Below are positions 11,961 through 24,900 of a DNA stretch of 64,000 nucleotides, in pieces. The notes beneath the pieces are model-generated. The model was given only the letters and a program-made list of their open reading frames with translations, was not told the DNA's origin and did not search any database. The DNA is from Nectonema munidae (taxonomy: Eukaryota; Nematomorpha; Nectonematoida; Nectonematidae). The stretch is from contig JAUIRK010000896.1 in the NCBI GenBank assembly GCA_030549495.1, positions 434,001 to 498,000 on the forward strand, written 5' to 3'. The translations under genes and the position numbers were made by a program. Every line of letters starts with the position of its first letter. Positions within the stretch are counted from its first letter, which is position 1.

Positions 11961-13649
11961 TTCAAATTAAACTTTGTAATTTTTATTTTAATTGTTATAT
12001 TTTATGCTTTATTCAATAAAGTTTTGTTTGTTCTTTACAGGTATTTTTTCTCGAATTAGATTTGCACAGGCAGTAATAGTATGAACTTTAGTTGTTTCCT
12101 TTTTGTTGCGGTAGAGTGAGAACAGTGATGAACTCTCCTGTCTTGTGCATTAGTTTCTAACCCCCTTCAAATGATCTCAATCATAATTTTATACAAGAGG
12201 AGTATGATACTGTTTCATGCACTATGAACTTTTTTGGTGTGCATTTTAAAAACAAGTAATGTTGATTTTATTTGGAGTTTTTAGCTTTGCTCACTACTTT
12301 AGTGTTTTTATCTGATTTTTTCATACCAATTGATAATAATCCTCTCTAACCTTTCTCATGAGGAGGAGATTCTTTCTTACCTTTAAATTCAATAAAGTGA
12401 ATTTGGCCTAATATTGTATCATTGGCTAGAAAAAAAGTGAATTTTTTTAAATATGTACTAAAAAACAAAGTTATGTAATATACACGCTCAATTATACTAT
12501 GATTTTGCGAGGGGGGTTGTCCTCTATCTTTCTAAAGGGATTTTGTCTGTACACGTCCTTTTTGTGTTTTGTTAACACTAATTCTAATATTTAAATCAAG
12601 TTTTTGTATTACTCTAATATTAAAATCAAATTTATGGCTTGTGTTAATACTAACTTTAATATTAAAATCAGGTTTTTGTGTTTAAAAGAGGGGGGTTCTG
12701 TCCTCTTTCTGAGAGAAGGGATTTTGCCCGGCCCCGTGTTATGTATATCTTATTACTATCCTGTTTTGATATTAATTTGAAGTATACATTTGCTCCTACA
12801 CTCTAAAGCTAATCTAAATCATTGGTGCTCTTTGTATAAAAAAACTAACATTGAACAAATATCATAAAAGTCTCCTAAAGTATTTTATATCACTCTAAGT
12901 TTAGAAGCACACAACTATACTCAACGCTTCGATGTTACATTCATTGCAAGCGGTGAAGTTTTATTTACATAGGTTACTTGATCATTCAAAATGGCAAAAA
13001 TACAGAGAAAAACCATTTTTTAAATAATTTTTACAAACTAAACGAAAGTACTGACAATTAACTTTAATTAACTGAAGATTATTTTGTTTGTTATATATTT
13101 TCATCATGGAGAAAAATAAGATTGAATTAACAAAATGGAGTAAAAAGCCCAACAATGGTAAGCGAAGGTAGGAATCTAATTTTATCATTGAGTAAATTCG
13201 TTTTTTAGTCCGCGGCGTAGAAATTGAAGAAGAAGCCTTTATTATACAAATGTAAATAAAAAGGGAAAACAACTTCAAAAACAATAAAACATACCTCGAA
13301 ACAATAAAAATCAAATGGCATACATGAGAATACAAAACATATATTTTTTTATAAATGGTTGAGAAAAAGTTCCTAGGAAGCGCTTAAATCACAACCATCT
13401 AGTAACATTTCAAAAAAAAAAGGTAGATACACATTATAAATTTTCAAACATTTGGAATTTAGTAAAGAGATAAGCAATAAAGGCATAATCAAATAACTAG
13501 ATACTTAATATATGTATTCACTAACAGAAGCAAGATTAACATTTTTTAGATACGTAAAGCAAATAGTCATTCACAGCTAAAAAGATGCAAAATATATACA
13601 TTCATGAATACGAGCAAGAATAACAATTATGAATATTACATTTCATATT
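11961..13649. other. Spacer, no gene recognised
   Basis: Apart from the tandem duplication at 12507-12740, this is AT-rich DNA. Frames here are low-complexity and hydrophobic through A/T bias. The 3' tail of the neighbouring minus-strand LINE may extend into the right part. Confidence 0.35.
12507..12740. repeat. Diverged tandem duplication with G-rich blocks
   Basis: Two related blocks, GAGGGGGGTTGTCCTC near 12509 and GAGGGGGGTTCTGTCCTC near 12688, are each followed by an AGGGATTTTG motif and separated by about 180 bp. Between them an AT-rich subunit containing CTAATATTAAAATCA recurs about three times. Class unknown. Confidence 0.6.
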
Positions 13650-14670
13650 ATATTCATTAAGAAAGAATTCTATTAATTTCATTTTAACGATAGGCAATGA
13701 ATCTTTACGATCAAAATTTTTGCAAGTACTGTATTTCATAATTTACAAGCTCTGAATCTCAAGCAAAAATTTGATTTGCGCAGTCTAAATCTAAGCATTA
13801 CAAATGAACAACTATTTCTAAGGGAGTATGATACAGCATTAGACTTATAAGTAAACCAATCACAAAAAATATTAGGTAAAAAATTAATTTACATATAAAT
13901 AGTGAAATTCTGTTTATAGAGATCATTAAATTTCAGAAATTTTGCATAATAAAATGGAATTGATGAATGAAAGAAATAAGGTTTATTAAAAATAATTCTC
14001 ATAGCTTTTTTTGAGTAATGTAAACAATATCATTCTTTGTATACCCCCAATTTTCAATACTATAAATTAAGTGAGGTAGAAAAAGTGCTTTATATAGAAT
14101 AAGTTTTATTTTAAGAGGGAAAATATTTTTAACAATTCTAAGTCTACCTAAAACTGAATTCAATTTGGAAACAACAAACTGGTTATGGGCATTCCAATTT
14201 AATTTATTATCAACAACAGGCCCTAGAAAATTGAATTGATCAACATACTCAATCATTAGATTTGGCTTATTAGTTTTGTGACTATTAGAAAAGTACATAG
14301 CCTTGCATTTATAAAGATTTATTTGCATAGAATTGCGATGTAACCATTTGAGGAGTGAATTAAAGCAATCAAATGAGATTTCTTCTTTAAATGGAATTAA
14401 AAGAGTTATGTCATCTGCGTACATGAGCAAAACATTGTCACAGCAGACATCGGAAATATCATTCAGGTAAGTCAAGAACAATAAGGGCCAAAGGATTGAT
14501 TGGTGTATGATTAATAAAAACAGACTGATATCTGATTCGAGATAAGATTTGAGCAGTTTACAAGATGAAGAATCAAAACCATAGAAACTAAGCTTATGAA
14601 TGAGATTACAATGAGGTATTGTATCAAAAGCGCTAGAAAGATCCAAAAAAATTGTAACTAGAGATATGTC
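13650..14670 (-). pseudogene. 5'-truncated LINE, reverse transcriptase C-terminal half
   Basis: Reading leftward from 14670, the sequence shows TIFLDLSSAFDTIPH, then WPLLFLTYLNDIS and LLMYADDITLL with the YADD catalytic box, then the thumb region (FNFLGPVVDNKLNW, LILYKALFLPHLIYSIENWGYT). This is the end of a non-LTR retrotransposon RT of the Jockey/CR1 group. A frameshift near 14000 separates the open frame from a continuing tail (AMRIIFNKPYF, later a segment of the YNTRN type) that can be followed to about 13690. The 5' end stops at 14670 exactly against the hAT fragment on the opposite strand, as expected for 5' truncation during insertion. Confidence 0.85.
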
Positions 14671-14674
14671 CTAG

Positions 14675-15196
14675 TTTTTTGGTCATCAATGGCAGCTTCA
14701 TATCCTAATTTATCTGACTTAGCTTTTCGCCAACTTCTACCATTTTTATCAACTTATTCTTGTGAGGCTGCCTTCTCTCAACTACTCTACATTAAAACGA
14801 AATATCGCAACAGACTTGAAGTGGACCTACGTTGTGCTAGTTAAACAAAACCAAGAAGCTTGTCGATAATCTGCAACATCACCCTTCACACTGAGTAGAA
14901 TTGTCTCCCAACTAGAGCACTTCATTGTTACAAATGTTATCAAATTTGTAAGATTAAATCACATAGCGTAGTATTAATAAACTTTTTCCATCTAGTGGAT
15001 TTTCTGTTTCCTTCTTTTTTTGCTTTTTCTTGAAACAACTTTTAGCAAAATGCCCTTTTTAATTAAGTTTATGATTATAATTGTTAGATACTAGTAGACA
15101 GTCACTGTATTCACCGGCTATGATTGTTGTGGGGGCCATAGACAAGGATCATGTATGAAAAGTGGGTAACGATCAGAAAAAGTTTGGGAACCACTG
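14675..15196 (+). mobile_element. 3' end of a hAT element (dimerisation domain and terminus)
   Basis: The translated start gives SSMAASYPNLSDLAFRQLL, then STYSCEAAFSQLLYIKTKYRN, the C-terminal hAT dimerisation block of SCAND3/ZBED5-like transposases. The frame ends near 14838. The 3' terminus at 15196 reads CCCAAACTTTTT on the complement after CAGTGGTT, a typical hAT end. The 5' half is absent, apparently lost at the junction with the minus-strand LINE that ends at 14670. Confidence 0.8.
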
Positions 15197-15294
15197 TATT
15201 AGAATATTAGATAAAGAAACTTGATATATGTGGAAGCAAGAGATGTTTATTTTCTCTTTCCTAAAACAAAATCTTTTCTATTTCTACTTTTTAA

Positions 15295-15416
15295 CCCTTT
15301 GAGGACTAGAATTTTGAAGACTAATCGTCTGCTTTATTTTTCAATGCAATTTTGTATATCTAAAGCAGACGATTTTCATTTATTGGGACACCTGTGTCCC
15401 ACTGGTCCTCAAAGGG
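15295..15416. mobile_element. piggyBac-type MITE with TTAA target duplications
   Basis: A 122-bp element with inverted ends CCCTTTGAGGAC and GTCCTCAAAGGG is flanked on both sides by TTAA (15291-15294 and 15417-15420), the hallmark of piggyBac transposition. The interior carries the motif GCAGACGA that recurs in related copies at 32306, 42623-43130 and 44973. It encodes nothing. Confidence 0.85.
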
Positions 15417-15420
15417 TTAA

Positions 15421-18400
15421 CTCGGATATTTAATTTATTTTGTATTCAACCATTTTTTGAAAAACTACTTAACTACACGATGTTGATATTTATCTACATG
15501 TTTATTTACAGGTTAAGATTTTATTTTTTAGGTCTAGTTTTTAATACAAAATGCAATAAATTGCTATTTGTGGTGTCAAGTTTCATAGATTATGCACTTG
15601 AAAGTGTATACAACATGTTTCTTGACAATGCTCGCTCTGGACCCCCACAAGAATTCAGAGGATTTAGGAAAATTCTTTAATAAAAAAATTGTTGAGGACA
15701 TATCTCATAAATTTTTCTTTTAAATATATGTAAAAATAAAATTGTATTTGAGTGTCTCATGGTATTGTTATTGCTAAATGAGTAAAAAGTTGGTTGTCAT
15801 AACTTTATTCTGACTTTGCTAAATTCAAATAAATTTACACAAACACATATTTTGTACTTCGCTGAACAAGGTCAATTAAGAAACAGCAGCGGATGTAGAA
15901 AATTTAAAACGGGCGATTTTATATATTTTTTTAATTGGATGAATACTTATCTACAATTACTCGTATTACACTAGAAAAATTAATTCATGTCATTCATCTT
16001 ACGGACTGAATTACACGCCTTTCTTCATAAAATCGAACTAACTTTGAAAAACGACTACGGTTCTTATTGTTTTAAGTAGGTATGTTCGACTCTTATTAAA
16101 ATAATTTTTACATAAATTAGCCAAGAAATTAGTGTATGTTGCAATTCTATTTTTACAAAATCTTATATCACTACATGGCAAAAATATTGTATAATTTATA
16201 AGAGATAACACAAAAAATTGAATCAAAAATGATGTATGAATAAGACATGTTTGAGAGACCTTAAAGAAAGCATTTTAAGCAATGTATTCATTCAGTTTTT
16301 TTGTAATATATTATTACCCATTTGTCTCTACACATTATTTATTGATGTCTCTGATTAGCCTCTAATTTTGATTATTATTGATACGTATTATTTTTTTATC
16401 TCATCGATAGATTATTGAAATTATTGATGTATAAAAACACGCACTTGTACGTATCATTCATTGGCATCTTAATACAGATTTTAATCAAGCTAGTCTTGGA
16501 TTTCTTTTATAACACATGTATAAAAAACCTATGTAAAAATAAAATGAAAAATTACAGTCAAGCTAATAAGGTAAATAAAGATAAAAAAATCTATATTTAA
16601 ATAACTCGTTAAAGGTAAATTTTGAACAAAAATGTGAAATTTCTAATCTCGTTTCTTGATAGGCAATTTTCAAATCTATCCAAAAATTTTGTTCTCATCA
16701 CAATGAATTTCGTCAGAAGAGTAATCATGTTCTTCAGCTTCCCATACATTCTGGCCTTCATATCCATTCAATGAATTAGATATGCCACACATTTTGAAGG
16801 ACTTGCCTAACATTTAGGCATCATTATCTTTCTAAGTTTTTATGACAGATATCTATTGAATAGACATCAATCCTTTGGGTTAGGTTACAGGGATTCTTAG
16901 CTTGGTTCCCAAAATTAATTTTGAAATTGAGTAATTAAAGATTTAGTTATGTGTATAACTTGGTTAAAATGTTTTTTTAAAAATCAATTTTATAAACATA
17001 CTTCTTTACATATTATAATTGCTAGGCTTCCATGCTAAAAACCTTTTACAGATTTTTTTGATTTCAGTTGCCATTTTGTCATAACTGCCTCTTATTTTGG
17101 TTTAGAATATTCAGATAACTAGGGCATCGTGTTCAGAGTGAAAAATAAAATTAATAATGAGTAAATTTAAAATTCTTATATAATTTAGAGCCTTAAATTC
17201 ATTTTTAGATATAAAAGTAAACAATTACTCTACAAAATTCTTTTGTAAATTAACAAATTTCTCCATTAAAACAAAAACTTTGGGGCGTATTAAATAAGTT
17301 TTATTTGAAAAGCGGGCGGCAATAAGTCAAAAAAGGATGGGAAAAACTGCGTCGACTAACTTTACATATAAGACGATTCTTAATTATTGAGTAATTTTTC
17401 ACGACTCGAGCCAATACGGTAAACCATTTTTAAATCTTGTATTATTTTTAATTTCGAGCAACAGAGTGAATGCGAATAATGAAAAGGTATAAAAATGCTT
17501 ATCGCAGTGCCATTGTTGAATATGAAATGTTTGATGTTACTCAAAGTTCGTAATATTTGTTCATGCTGTTTCTACAAGCCTTTCTTCACAAGAATGACTA
17601 CTTTTTAAAAGTGTACTATAATAATAATAATAATATTTTTTCTGATAAAAACTTTAATTAAAAAGAAATAAATAAGGATGCTGGTATTGCTTAGTTGTTG
17701 ATGAATGAATATTGGGTTGACTTTGCCTGACGTGCATCTTAGCACATCCTCAAAATGAAACTTGTTTCGATGCCTTGATATAAATTGCATAGTTACTTAG
17801 GAAATGATGTTTTTTTCTTGGCTCAATACCATGATAAAGAATTTTCTGCAAAAGAGTTATATCTTTTCCTCTATACTAAATGTTTATCTTTTTTAAAAAT
17901 GGATTTATCACACAGTTGCAGTAATCGTCATTGGGTTTTCTTCAAAAATAAATCAATTGAAACATACATTCTTTCATAATAAAATAATTTTTTAATATAA
18001 GTTGACATTCAAATTTAAGTAATTTATCTTAAAATTGTAACAAACCTTTATATTTCCGTTAATTTAAGTAGGACACGTCTATAATCATCAGTAATACTTC
18101 GAGGAGTCTTTAAACGTATTATAATATTCCAACTACTAAAGAAATTCCTTGAGAGTTATTAAACTGAGAGAGATTCTTTCTCTTCATGGTCCCCTTGTGC
18201 CATACTCTGAAGAGTTTCTTGAAGTTTAACTACCCTTATCAGTCGAAAATGATTACAGGCAAGCCTCTATTTAGGGACAACTTTTAGCGGAGACATCAAA
18301 AGTGGTCTTTATGAACGAATTCCGATTAATTCGGAAGAACGGAAACTGGTAGTTATAAGAGAAGTGGGCGTTAAAACAGGCTTTACTGTACAACATTGGA

Positions 18401-18587
18401 AAGAGGAACACTTAGCACATTTGAAAGGGTTGAATTTGATGGAAGAGAGATCTACACGTCAAAAAAAGTATAAAAACTAAGGAGTAGATTGGAAATCTAT
18501 CATTCTTATTATTACACGCTATATATTATTTTTAGTGATAAGATTGTTTATAGTGAAATAACTGGGAGTAAAATGAGTTGGCACCTC
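15421..18587. other. AT-rich spacer, no gene recognised
   Basis: Only short frames. Possible hAT-like ends occur near 16887 (CAGGGATTCTTAGC) and, on the complement, near 17351 (CAGTTTTTCCCATCC), but no target duplication pairs them. A short acidic minus-strand frame near 16690-16790 (VWEAEEHDYSSDE) looks coding-like but is too small to assign. Confidence 0.35.
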
Positions 18588-18722
18588 TGTGGAGAGACAA
18601 AGAGATAGCTAAGGCTTTTTCATCGAGAAAGCATAATTGGACCGATTGTGTCCAACTGACAACAAGGAAGGTTTGAGGATGCATTCGAAGCAAGATATCT
18701 AGACAATCCTACCAATATCTGA
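18588..18722. repeat. Dispersed repeat, copy 1
   Basis: The block TTTTCATCGAGAAAGCATAA recurs with a few changes near 62290, and similarity continues for some tens of bases downstream. Copies are about 43.7 kb apart in the same orientation. Class unknown. Confidence 0.5.
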
Positions 18723-18817
18723 AATGCATGCATTAGTCTTTTCTTATGATATTTTATTTCTTTAGGATATGATTATCATTAATGGAAAATTAAATATTGT
18801 TCCATGATTTTGGTAAC

Positions 18818-18823
18818 TTTATT
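18818..18823 (-). terminator. Polyadenylation signal of the right PRC1 copy
   Basis: AATAAA on the minus strand about 115 bp beyond the stop codon, mirroring the position seen in the left copy. Confidence 0.5.
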
Positions 18824-18937
18824 ATTTACACATTGCAAAGCTAAATATTTCAAAGTAAAAAATTAGCTAGTTTTGAACTATATGAAATTTCAGAAGAAAA
18901 TACCTCATACTAAAATATATATTAAAATTGAACAGGC

Positions 18938-21900
18938 TTAATCTCCGTGTGCGAAGTTAGAGATATCTTCTAATTCGGAACTATTCAAAAGTGATTCCTT
19001 TCGTTTCTTCAAATCATCCTTAAAAAGTTCAAATCAAATGCACAGTATTGTTCAAGAAAATAGCACAATACTTGAAACTCTTCATAAGAGATGGGATTCG
19101 GCAGGTGAGCTATATTTTCTTTCAAAATAACATCATCCCCAAGAGAAACGGTGAAGGTTCGTTTTCTATTAGATCGTAAAAATTCGTTTTGGCGCATTGA
19201 GCTACTTCGCGATTTGGTGGGAGATTTTAATGCGGTTTGCAAAGGATCGTTTTTATCCAGCATAGTAACATCTTGGTAATCAAGTAACACTGGATCCAAA
19301 ATCCTAAGCGATTTTCTTTCTGAGCTCCTAGCAAGCTTAAACGAAAGATGAATTAGACAAAAAGCAAGGAAATATTTTTCATAGACTTCAACAACGATGA
19401 ATTTTCATTAGGAGTATAATATGGGGTTTAGGAAGACTTGGCGAAGACCTTTTTAAAATTGACATTAATAAATTTAGCAAGTTTCAAAAGTGCTTTTAGT
19501 AATAAATTTAGTATGACTACATTTATTAAAAGTGCATGTAATTTTCATTTTCTATACGAGTTTTTCATATATTCCTTTCTAATCGTATGAATTAGGAATA
19601 AAAAATCCAATGTTTTTTTTATTTCCTTTTCTTATTTATCCGGATTTTCCATTCCGAGTTTTTTAGTCACCAATATGGATATAACGGCTTTGACGTATTC
19701 ACTAAGAGATTAACATTCTCGAAGTAAAATATAGACAACAAAAAAAGGTGTTTCTCTGAAAATTTGATTTTGCATTTAATAAAAAATCGGAAGCTTTATG
19801 CATAATAATAAAAACTACGGTAGATAAAAATGTGCGCTGTTCAAAACCGATACAATCTATTGCTTTACTTTGTTAATAAGTAAAACTTTTAGGAAGAATA
19901 AATCAACTGCTATAAATTAAAAATATTTAGCATTGTTCCAAAGAACAATAGCGTAGATTCGCTTTTTCATCTCATTGATAGAAGACATATCCTAACTGAT
20001 TTCAATGACTAAACGCACGAAATCAAGCATTCTGTCAAAAAGTAGGTAAAAAGTCAAATCATAAATCTCAAATAAATAAAGAAAAGCTTTTCATAAGGAA
20101 AATGTTGGAGGGAGAGATTTATTTGAAAGCGTATCGAAGAAGGCAAACATGAAAATGAGAAAATAGAATCTAGAAAAAGACAAATTGAAACCTTTTTGAA
20201 AGAAAATCTACACGAAACTTTTTTGCACAAGCGCGGCTCTTCCGCTGCGTTTTCCCTTTCTACGTCCACAGGAGCGCTAATCGGTATTGTGTTAGACTGT
20301 CGGAAAAGGTTAGTACGAGGATTATAAAAGTGGAAATTTATGCAAAATGTGTACACTAGTGATGCGTGGAGACTCCAGATGAAATCGCTTGGACTTTCGA
20401 AGAAGCTTTTTTGACAAGTTGCTCTTGACCACTCTCAGGCTGCTGTGAACGACTCGTGAGTTATGCGCATTCATCGGGGTGTTTTTAAACTGCTTGCTTG
20501 CCGTGTATGAAGCAAGCTAAACCAACAAAAAATACACTAATAAGCTCAATACTTTAAAATGATAACACAATTGAAACAAAAATAGGAATGGTGTATAAAA
20601 CTCATAAATGCTTCATATAGCCGCTTCAATGAATGACTACAAGTTTTGTTTAAATAAACGATTTAAGCAACATTTTAAACAACACTATATATGTAAGAAA
20701 ATATAGTAAATAAAAAAATAAATATCAGGATAGAACTCGTATAGAAAAACTCCTTAATTATACAAGTTTGGTATGAAAAAGACTACCTTTTTAGATGGAA
20801 CAGAACTGCATTGCTTGTAGTACTGATTTGGTGTGTATAACAGATTCTTTGAAGGCGTAAAATATCTTGCTCCTTGTAATTTTTTTTCTTTCTTTTCAAG
20901 TAGCTACAAGACAAATGGATAAAAGATACATCTGTGAACACAAAAAACATGAAAAGGTTCAACTGTAACAACAAATTGATAAAAGATACACCTGTGAAAA
21001 GTATAGGATTCATTGGAAACGCTCTTCACAGAACTGATACAAAGATTTTGCGAAAAATTTTAAAAACAAAAGCTCCCATAGCATTTCTCATTTACAAAAA
21101 AGAATTTATCTCGCTTGTATTTCTAAATAAAAATTCCCTTTCGAAGGGCACATGCTTATTCCTTTCTTTTGACTCAAAATTGAAACTAAAAATATACAAT
21201 CAAACCAGTCTATAGTGACAACTAAAGGGAAACAAAAAGAGCGACCGCTATACGCAGTTTGGCCACCAATTTGAATTTCCGTGCATACTGTATTAACTTT
21301 TAAAAGTGTATGTGCGTGCATGCACCCTACATGTATTGTAGCAAACCGTAGCTAGAAAAAATCATAAATTGTGGAGATTGATTATTTAAACAATTTATCA
21401 CAAATAACAATTTATAAAAACAATTTGATTTGAATTTCACGTCTTCTTGAAAAAAATCCAGCGTTGTCTTTTGCTTTGCTTTTGCCGCTCATTCAAGATG
21501 GCATCCTCCAAGTCTTCACATCTGCGCAAGATATCTCCATTCCCTTTGCTAATAGCAAAATTGCGAAGATCTGCTATGCATTTGCTGGCCTCTGAAAAAT
21601 TATAGATAGATGATTTCGCAGGTGGGTGAGACTCCTCAACTTCATCGTCGCTGTCTTTGACTATATCTTGGCTAACGATTCTTTGGCGACAGTCCTCCAA
21701 GGTTAAGACTGGCTCAGTGTTAGTTGTGGCCAGACAGATATCAACCTCAACAAGTTCTTGAAATGAAACTTGAAGACGCTCTCTACAGGCAGTTTTGAGC
21801 TCATTCAGCATTTTCTTCAGCATGTTCTGTCTTAGATCTATAGGTCCGATGAAACATTTTATGAAACATTTCTGGTTAGTGTTAGGATCGACTTCGAACC

Positions 21901-24900
21901 ATGATCTACTAATCCTGTAAATGGCTTGCAAGACGTCGGACTTCTTCATGAGATCTGGTGCGGTCATGGCAGGATCTTGCTCCATCTGGCTAATAATATG
22001 CTTCAGCTGACGTTTCCTGAACTTCAGTTTGGTCGCTTGAATGATGCCCTGGTACATGGGCTGAGTGATGGAAGTGGTATCGAGAGGCAGAAAGAGTAGC
22101 TTAATGTTCTTCAGATGAAGTTGAGCATGGCCCGGGGCATTGCCCAAGATCATGAGAATGTTTCTTTTTTGTCGACCCACCTTAGCATCCAGCTTACGCA
22201 TGTATACTTCGAAGAGATTACTTGTCATCCATGCCCGCTTGTTGAGGTGATAGTCCACTGGGAGGTCATTCCTATTGATTCGTCTAAAGCAACGCGGCTT
22301 GATTGACTTGCCAATAACCATCAACTGTTCGTTGTCTCCAGCGGCATTTGCGCATAACATGTCAGTGATGACCTCTTTTGACCTTTTCCTCCCTAGCAAT
22401 CGGTATCTTTCAGGTGAAGAGTCAACTGACTCTTCGAAGAAGAGACCCGTCTCATCCATGCTGTAAATATCGCAGAGTTCGTAGCTTGCGCAAAGTTCTG
22501 GTAATTTTGATATCCACTCAGTGATAATAGCATTGTCCACTCCACCACTCTCTCCATTCACCTTGCCAAAAACAATATTTTGACGTCGCCGAAATGCCTC
22601 TAACCATCCGTTGGAAGCTTTGAAGTTCTTCAGGTCAAGTTCAGCTGCGAGTGTTTGAGCCTTCTCTTGCAAAAGCACTCCACTAACGAGCAGCATACAT
22701 GCTGTTGTGTCCACCACTCGTAAAGTACGATGTTTAGTTGATCGTTGGCGGTCTTCCTTATTTTCCTCATCTGAACGAGAGGCACGTTACTTTCAAATTC
22801 TTCTAACCACTCACTCAGCTTTGCGCTTGATAATGTTGAGGATCTGTGTTCGACTACAACGATGACCTTGGAAACTAAGTCTCTCGGCGATAGAGCGGGC
22901 ACTTATTTTGTACTGATCATGCATTTTAATGACCTTAATCTTTTTCTCCAAGGAAAGAGTAAAGCGACCTGGAGCAACGACAAACTCACACAATGAAAAT
23001 GAATGAGATGGGATGTGTTGAAGAAAATGCAATAAATGCGATTGAGGTACTAGCGATGATTTGTTAAAACGACGAAAGAGATGCTGCTTGCTGATTGAGA
23101 ATGAAATAAATTTACACATGATTTATGACTCTTTTGACAGCTCTCACAAGTGAGCTGACAAGACAAGTTTTGACAGGTTTTTTGAATATCGATTGACACG
23201 TGATTCATAACATAAGTAATCAATCAAATTTAATAATTGTAAAACAATGCAGAAGCTGCAAGTTTAATGCATGTTGTGACAATGTGTGCACACGCACAAT
23301 ATGCAAGCTTGAAGCTAAAAGAATGACATATGACCTCCTCTTAGCAGAGTGATATTGAATATGAACCTGCTCATCTTTGAAACTTTTTTAATTTATTCCT
23401 AACTTAATTAGGGGATTTGAAAATGCGCTATAGCACCCAATGAGTCGTGACGCGACTGCACGGTCTTGTTGCTTGCAATCCCCAGATTGGATTCTCGTTG
23501 TGGACACCTTAAATTCTGCTCAAAAAAGAAAATTTTACAAAATATTGTATGACAAATTTTAATATCGGCGGCCGCTATACGGAGTCAAAAAACTATTTTT
23601 GGATGCAATACAAGTGGCCGCTTACCGCGTTAAACAGGTGACCGCTATAGACAAGGTATATAGCACTATTTTTTCTGTATATTAAAATGATCATATCATA
23701 AGAGTGATTTTAATTGGTCAATACGTTGGAAAAAATTTTTAAAGGTAAATTAAGACAAAATTACTCTTTGTTCTCTATCCTTATTTTTTTCGGACTCATG
23801 GGAATTAGCTGCGTGTTGAAGGTATTGAGAAAAAGTCACACCATCAACAAAAAAAACTTCATTGTTTTCTTTTTCCCAGACTTCAATCAAGTTGAAGATT
23901 TCTCTATCAATCTAAAAGTTAAAAAAGACTGGTAAAAATTTAGGTTGACATAATTGAAATAAAATTATATCATATAAGAAGATTCAATTAAAACAATTTA
24001 TAAACAGCTGAATTTTTAAAATTAGATTTTAACTATTTAGCATTGTCATGACACGTTATAAAAATAAAGAAGGTATCATAAAATTCTATCATATTCAAGA
24101 AAAAATATCTGAAGCCTAGGATTTATAATTCAAAGAAAAAATATGAACAATTCTTTAGAGAAATAATTGCATACTTTTTATCATGATACCTTTCTATCTA
24201 ATCCTGGGCTTGCCAACGTTTTTTTCGGATAGATAACGTTTATTTCCAACCTGTAAGCATTTTCTCTATTGATTGATTGAATGAAGAACCATACAAAAAC
24301 CCTAGGTCAGTCAAGTAGGAAGCAGCAATATTGACAATAAAAGGAATCGTTTGTTCAAATAAATTGAAGATTCTTAATTAATTTCATAGCAAAGCCCGAA
24401 TTGAGGGCTTCTTGTAGAAAATTATCATCATCCAAAACGTCATACAAATTTAGACCACTGATGTAAGCTTTGATCAAATGCGTGGCTATGGCGATATTCA
24501 TAGCAATTTTTCCAAGAAATTCAACAATTTGATCAAACAAAGCTACAAATCTCAAAAAGCCTTTAGCAAGAGAACGCCATCATACTTCACAATGATATAT
24601 CAACAGTTTGATATTCTCATATTCAAATACTTTTATAAAAGAGTAGAACTTGGACAGCCTTTGATTTGATTGCATTCACTGCAGAAGCCACACATTTAAG
24701 ATTGTCATTTAAAGCTGAAGGTCCCCATTTTTTGTTAATAAGTTCTTACCAGGTAGAATGCAGTGAATTGAAAGGAATATTTCCCCCATTTTAGTCTTGA
24801 AACAAGATCTTTCCACTTAAGTCAACACTAAAATATTTTTGTCAGTCAAAGTTGTCGCAGACTGCTTCTCTAGTATTTATTGTCGTAGTTTGAATAAATC

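Noticed and set aside
12982-13335. Minus-strand hydrophobic frame of 117 codons
   Set aside because: Low-complexity phenylalanine/isoleucine/leucine composition typical of A/T bias; no recognisable motif and no splice context.
16887-17351. Small hAT element between CAGGGATTCTTAGC and its possible partner
   Set aside because: The terminal similarity is weak and no target duplication flanks the pair.
18200-18480. Possible mariner/Tc1 transposase fragment (FMNEFRLIRKNGNW)
   Set aside because: Only one short motif resembles the family; the surrounding catalytic motifs are missing.
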